Below the pieces are notes generated by a model. That model was given only the letters and a program-made list of their open reading frames with translations, made no database searches and was not told the DNA's origin. 13,398 bases of DNA from an uncultured Oscillospiraceae bacterium (GTDB lineage: Bacteria; Bacillota; Clostridia; Oscillospirales; Oscillospiraceae), in the NCBI GenBank assembly GCA_910588045.1, contig CAJUPS010000086.1, forward strand, positions 1 through 13,398, given 5' to 3'. This document shows positions 12,567 to 13,398 of the stretch, piece after piece (within the stretch, counting starts at the first letter, position 1; every line of letters begins with the position of its first letter). A program made the position numbers and the translations under genes.

Positions 12567-13398
12567 TCACTTGATAATTTCTCCCCGGGCCTTCTTCTCC
12601 TCGATCTCCCGGAGGGCGTCCTTGTGGCTGAGATTCACGCGGCCCTTCTCGTCGATCTCGGTGACCTTGACCCACATCATGTCGCCGATCTTGCACACAT
12701 CCTCCACCTTCTCCACCCGGTGGTTCGCCAGCTTGGAGATGTGGACCAGCCCGTCCTTGCCGGGGGCCAGCTCCACGAATGCGCCGAACTGCATCAGGCG
12801 CACGACGCGGCCATAGTACAGGGAACCAACCTCGGGCACAAACACGATCTGGTCGATGGCGTGCTTGGCGGCCTCGGCGGACTCGGTATTGGGGGAGGCA
12901 ATGCGGATGGTGCCGTCGTCCTCGATGTCGATCTTGGCCCCGGTGTCGGCCACGATCTTCTGGATGACAGAGCCGCCCTTGCCGATGACGTCCCGGATGT
13001 TGTCGGGGTCAATGTGCATGGTGATCATCTTGGGAGCCCACTTGCTGACCTCAGGCCGGGGCTTGGCGATGCAGGGGATCATGATCTGGTCCAGAATCTC
13101 GCACCGGGCGTCGTAGGTGATGTCCAGGGCGTTTTTAATGATCTCCATGGTCAGGCCGTCGTTCTTCAGGTCCATCTGGATGGCGGTGATGCCCTTCTTG
13201 GTGCCGCCCACCTTGAAGTCCATCTCGCCGTGGAAGTCCTCCACGCCCTGGATGTCGATGAAGGTGGTGAAGGAGCCGTCGTCGTCCTGGATGAGGCCGC
13301 AGGAGATGCCGGCCACGGGGGCCTTGATGGGCACGCCGGCGTCCATGAGGGCCAGGGTGGAGCCGCAGATGGAGCCCTGGGAGGTGGAGCCGTTGGAG
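12567..13398 (-). CDS. pnp: Polyribonucleotide nucleotidyltransferase, C-terminal part (cut by window edge)
   Basis: Phosphorolytic 3'-5' exoribonuclease of the mRNA degradation machinery. The window holds the last 277 residues; the frame is open to the edge, where SNGSTSQGSICGST continues the second RNase PH core. GISCGLIQ and the DIQGVEDFHGEMDFKVGGT segment belong to that core, with the acidic D-x-x-GxxDxxGxMDFKVxGT pattern of the active site. The KH domain shows VIGKGGSVIQKI (GKGG loop) and the S1 domain YYGRVVRLMQFGAFVELAPGK to VNLSHKDAL. It ends GEIIK, soon after S1, without the acidic tail seen in some species. Three hairpins follow within 90 bases. Its promoter and the neighbouring gene (often rpsO) are outside the window. 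Confidence 0.95.
   Translation of the reverse strand, partial: SNGSTSQGSICGSTLALMDAGVPIKAPVAGISCGLIQDDDGSFTTFIDIQGVEDFHGEMDFKVGGTKKGITAIQMDLKNDGLTMEIIKNALDITYDARCEILDQIMIPCIAKPRPEVSKWAPKMITMHIDPDNIRDVIGKGGSVIQKIVADTGAKIDIEDDGTIRIASPNTESAEAAKHAIDQIVFVPEVGSLYYGRVVRLMQFGAFVELAPGKDGLVHISKLANHRVEKVEDVCKIGDMMWVKVTEIDEKGRVNLSHKDALREIEEKKARGEIIK

Overview
The window is high-GC DNA with strong Shine-Dalgarno sites and many hairpins. Gene content (PerR plus reverse rubrerythrin, LspA-RluD, Hol-Tox, YgiT-type antitoxin) fits an anaerobic Firmicute, most likely a gut Oscillospiraceae relative such as the Flavonifractor/Oscillibacter/Pseudoflavonifractor group. This placement is inferred from protein style and base composition, not from a search.

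Layout. 1-744 (- strand): a rubrerythrin cut by the window edge and perR, a peroxide-defence pair. 849-1821 (+): a promoter whose -35 box sits in the loop of an inverted repeat, then a 53-residue protein coupled to a CPBP intramembrane protease. 1825-2379 (-): an iron-sulfur-flavoprotein-like oxidoreductase; a 208-bp element with terminal inverted repeats, flanked by a 16-bp direct repeat, lies between this gene and its probable promoter. 2699-7875 (+): five closely spaced housekeeping genes: inositol-monophosphatase-like phosphatase, lspA, rluD-type pseudouridine synthase, a ZIP metal transporter with a His-rich loop, and glgX. 7876-8221: structured non-coding DNA ending in a terminator. 8222-9967 (+): a membrane-anchored helix-turn-helix protein with a large extracytoplasmic part.

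9968-11773 is an accessory stretch and the most interesting part. It holds (i) a type I toxin-antitoxin locus: a 32-residue Hol-Tox-like peptide on the - strand and a convergent RNA of about 90 nt with its own consensus promoter and terminator; (ii) a divergent pair of small DNA-binding proteins (Cro/CI-type HTH and ribbon-helix-helix) with paired operator-like half sites; (iii) a second copy of the structured repeat found near 2.4 kb; (iv) a DUF4258/YgiT-zinc-finger pair with an ATGA overlap, probably a type II toxin-antitoxin module. A GNAT acetyltransferase (11784-12278) and the 3' part of pnp (12567-13398, running off the window) follow on the - strand.

Two dispersed repeat families are visible, each in two copies whose hairpins differ by compensating changes: a core of about 60 nt (2473-2532 and 11019-11079) and a hairpin just after genes (after glgX and after pnp). 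All functional calls rest on motif reading; promoters, RNAs and element boundaries are predictions.
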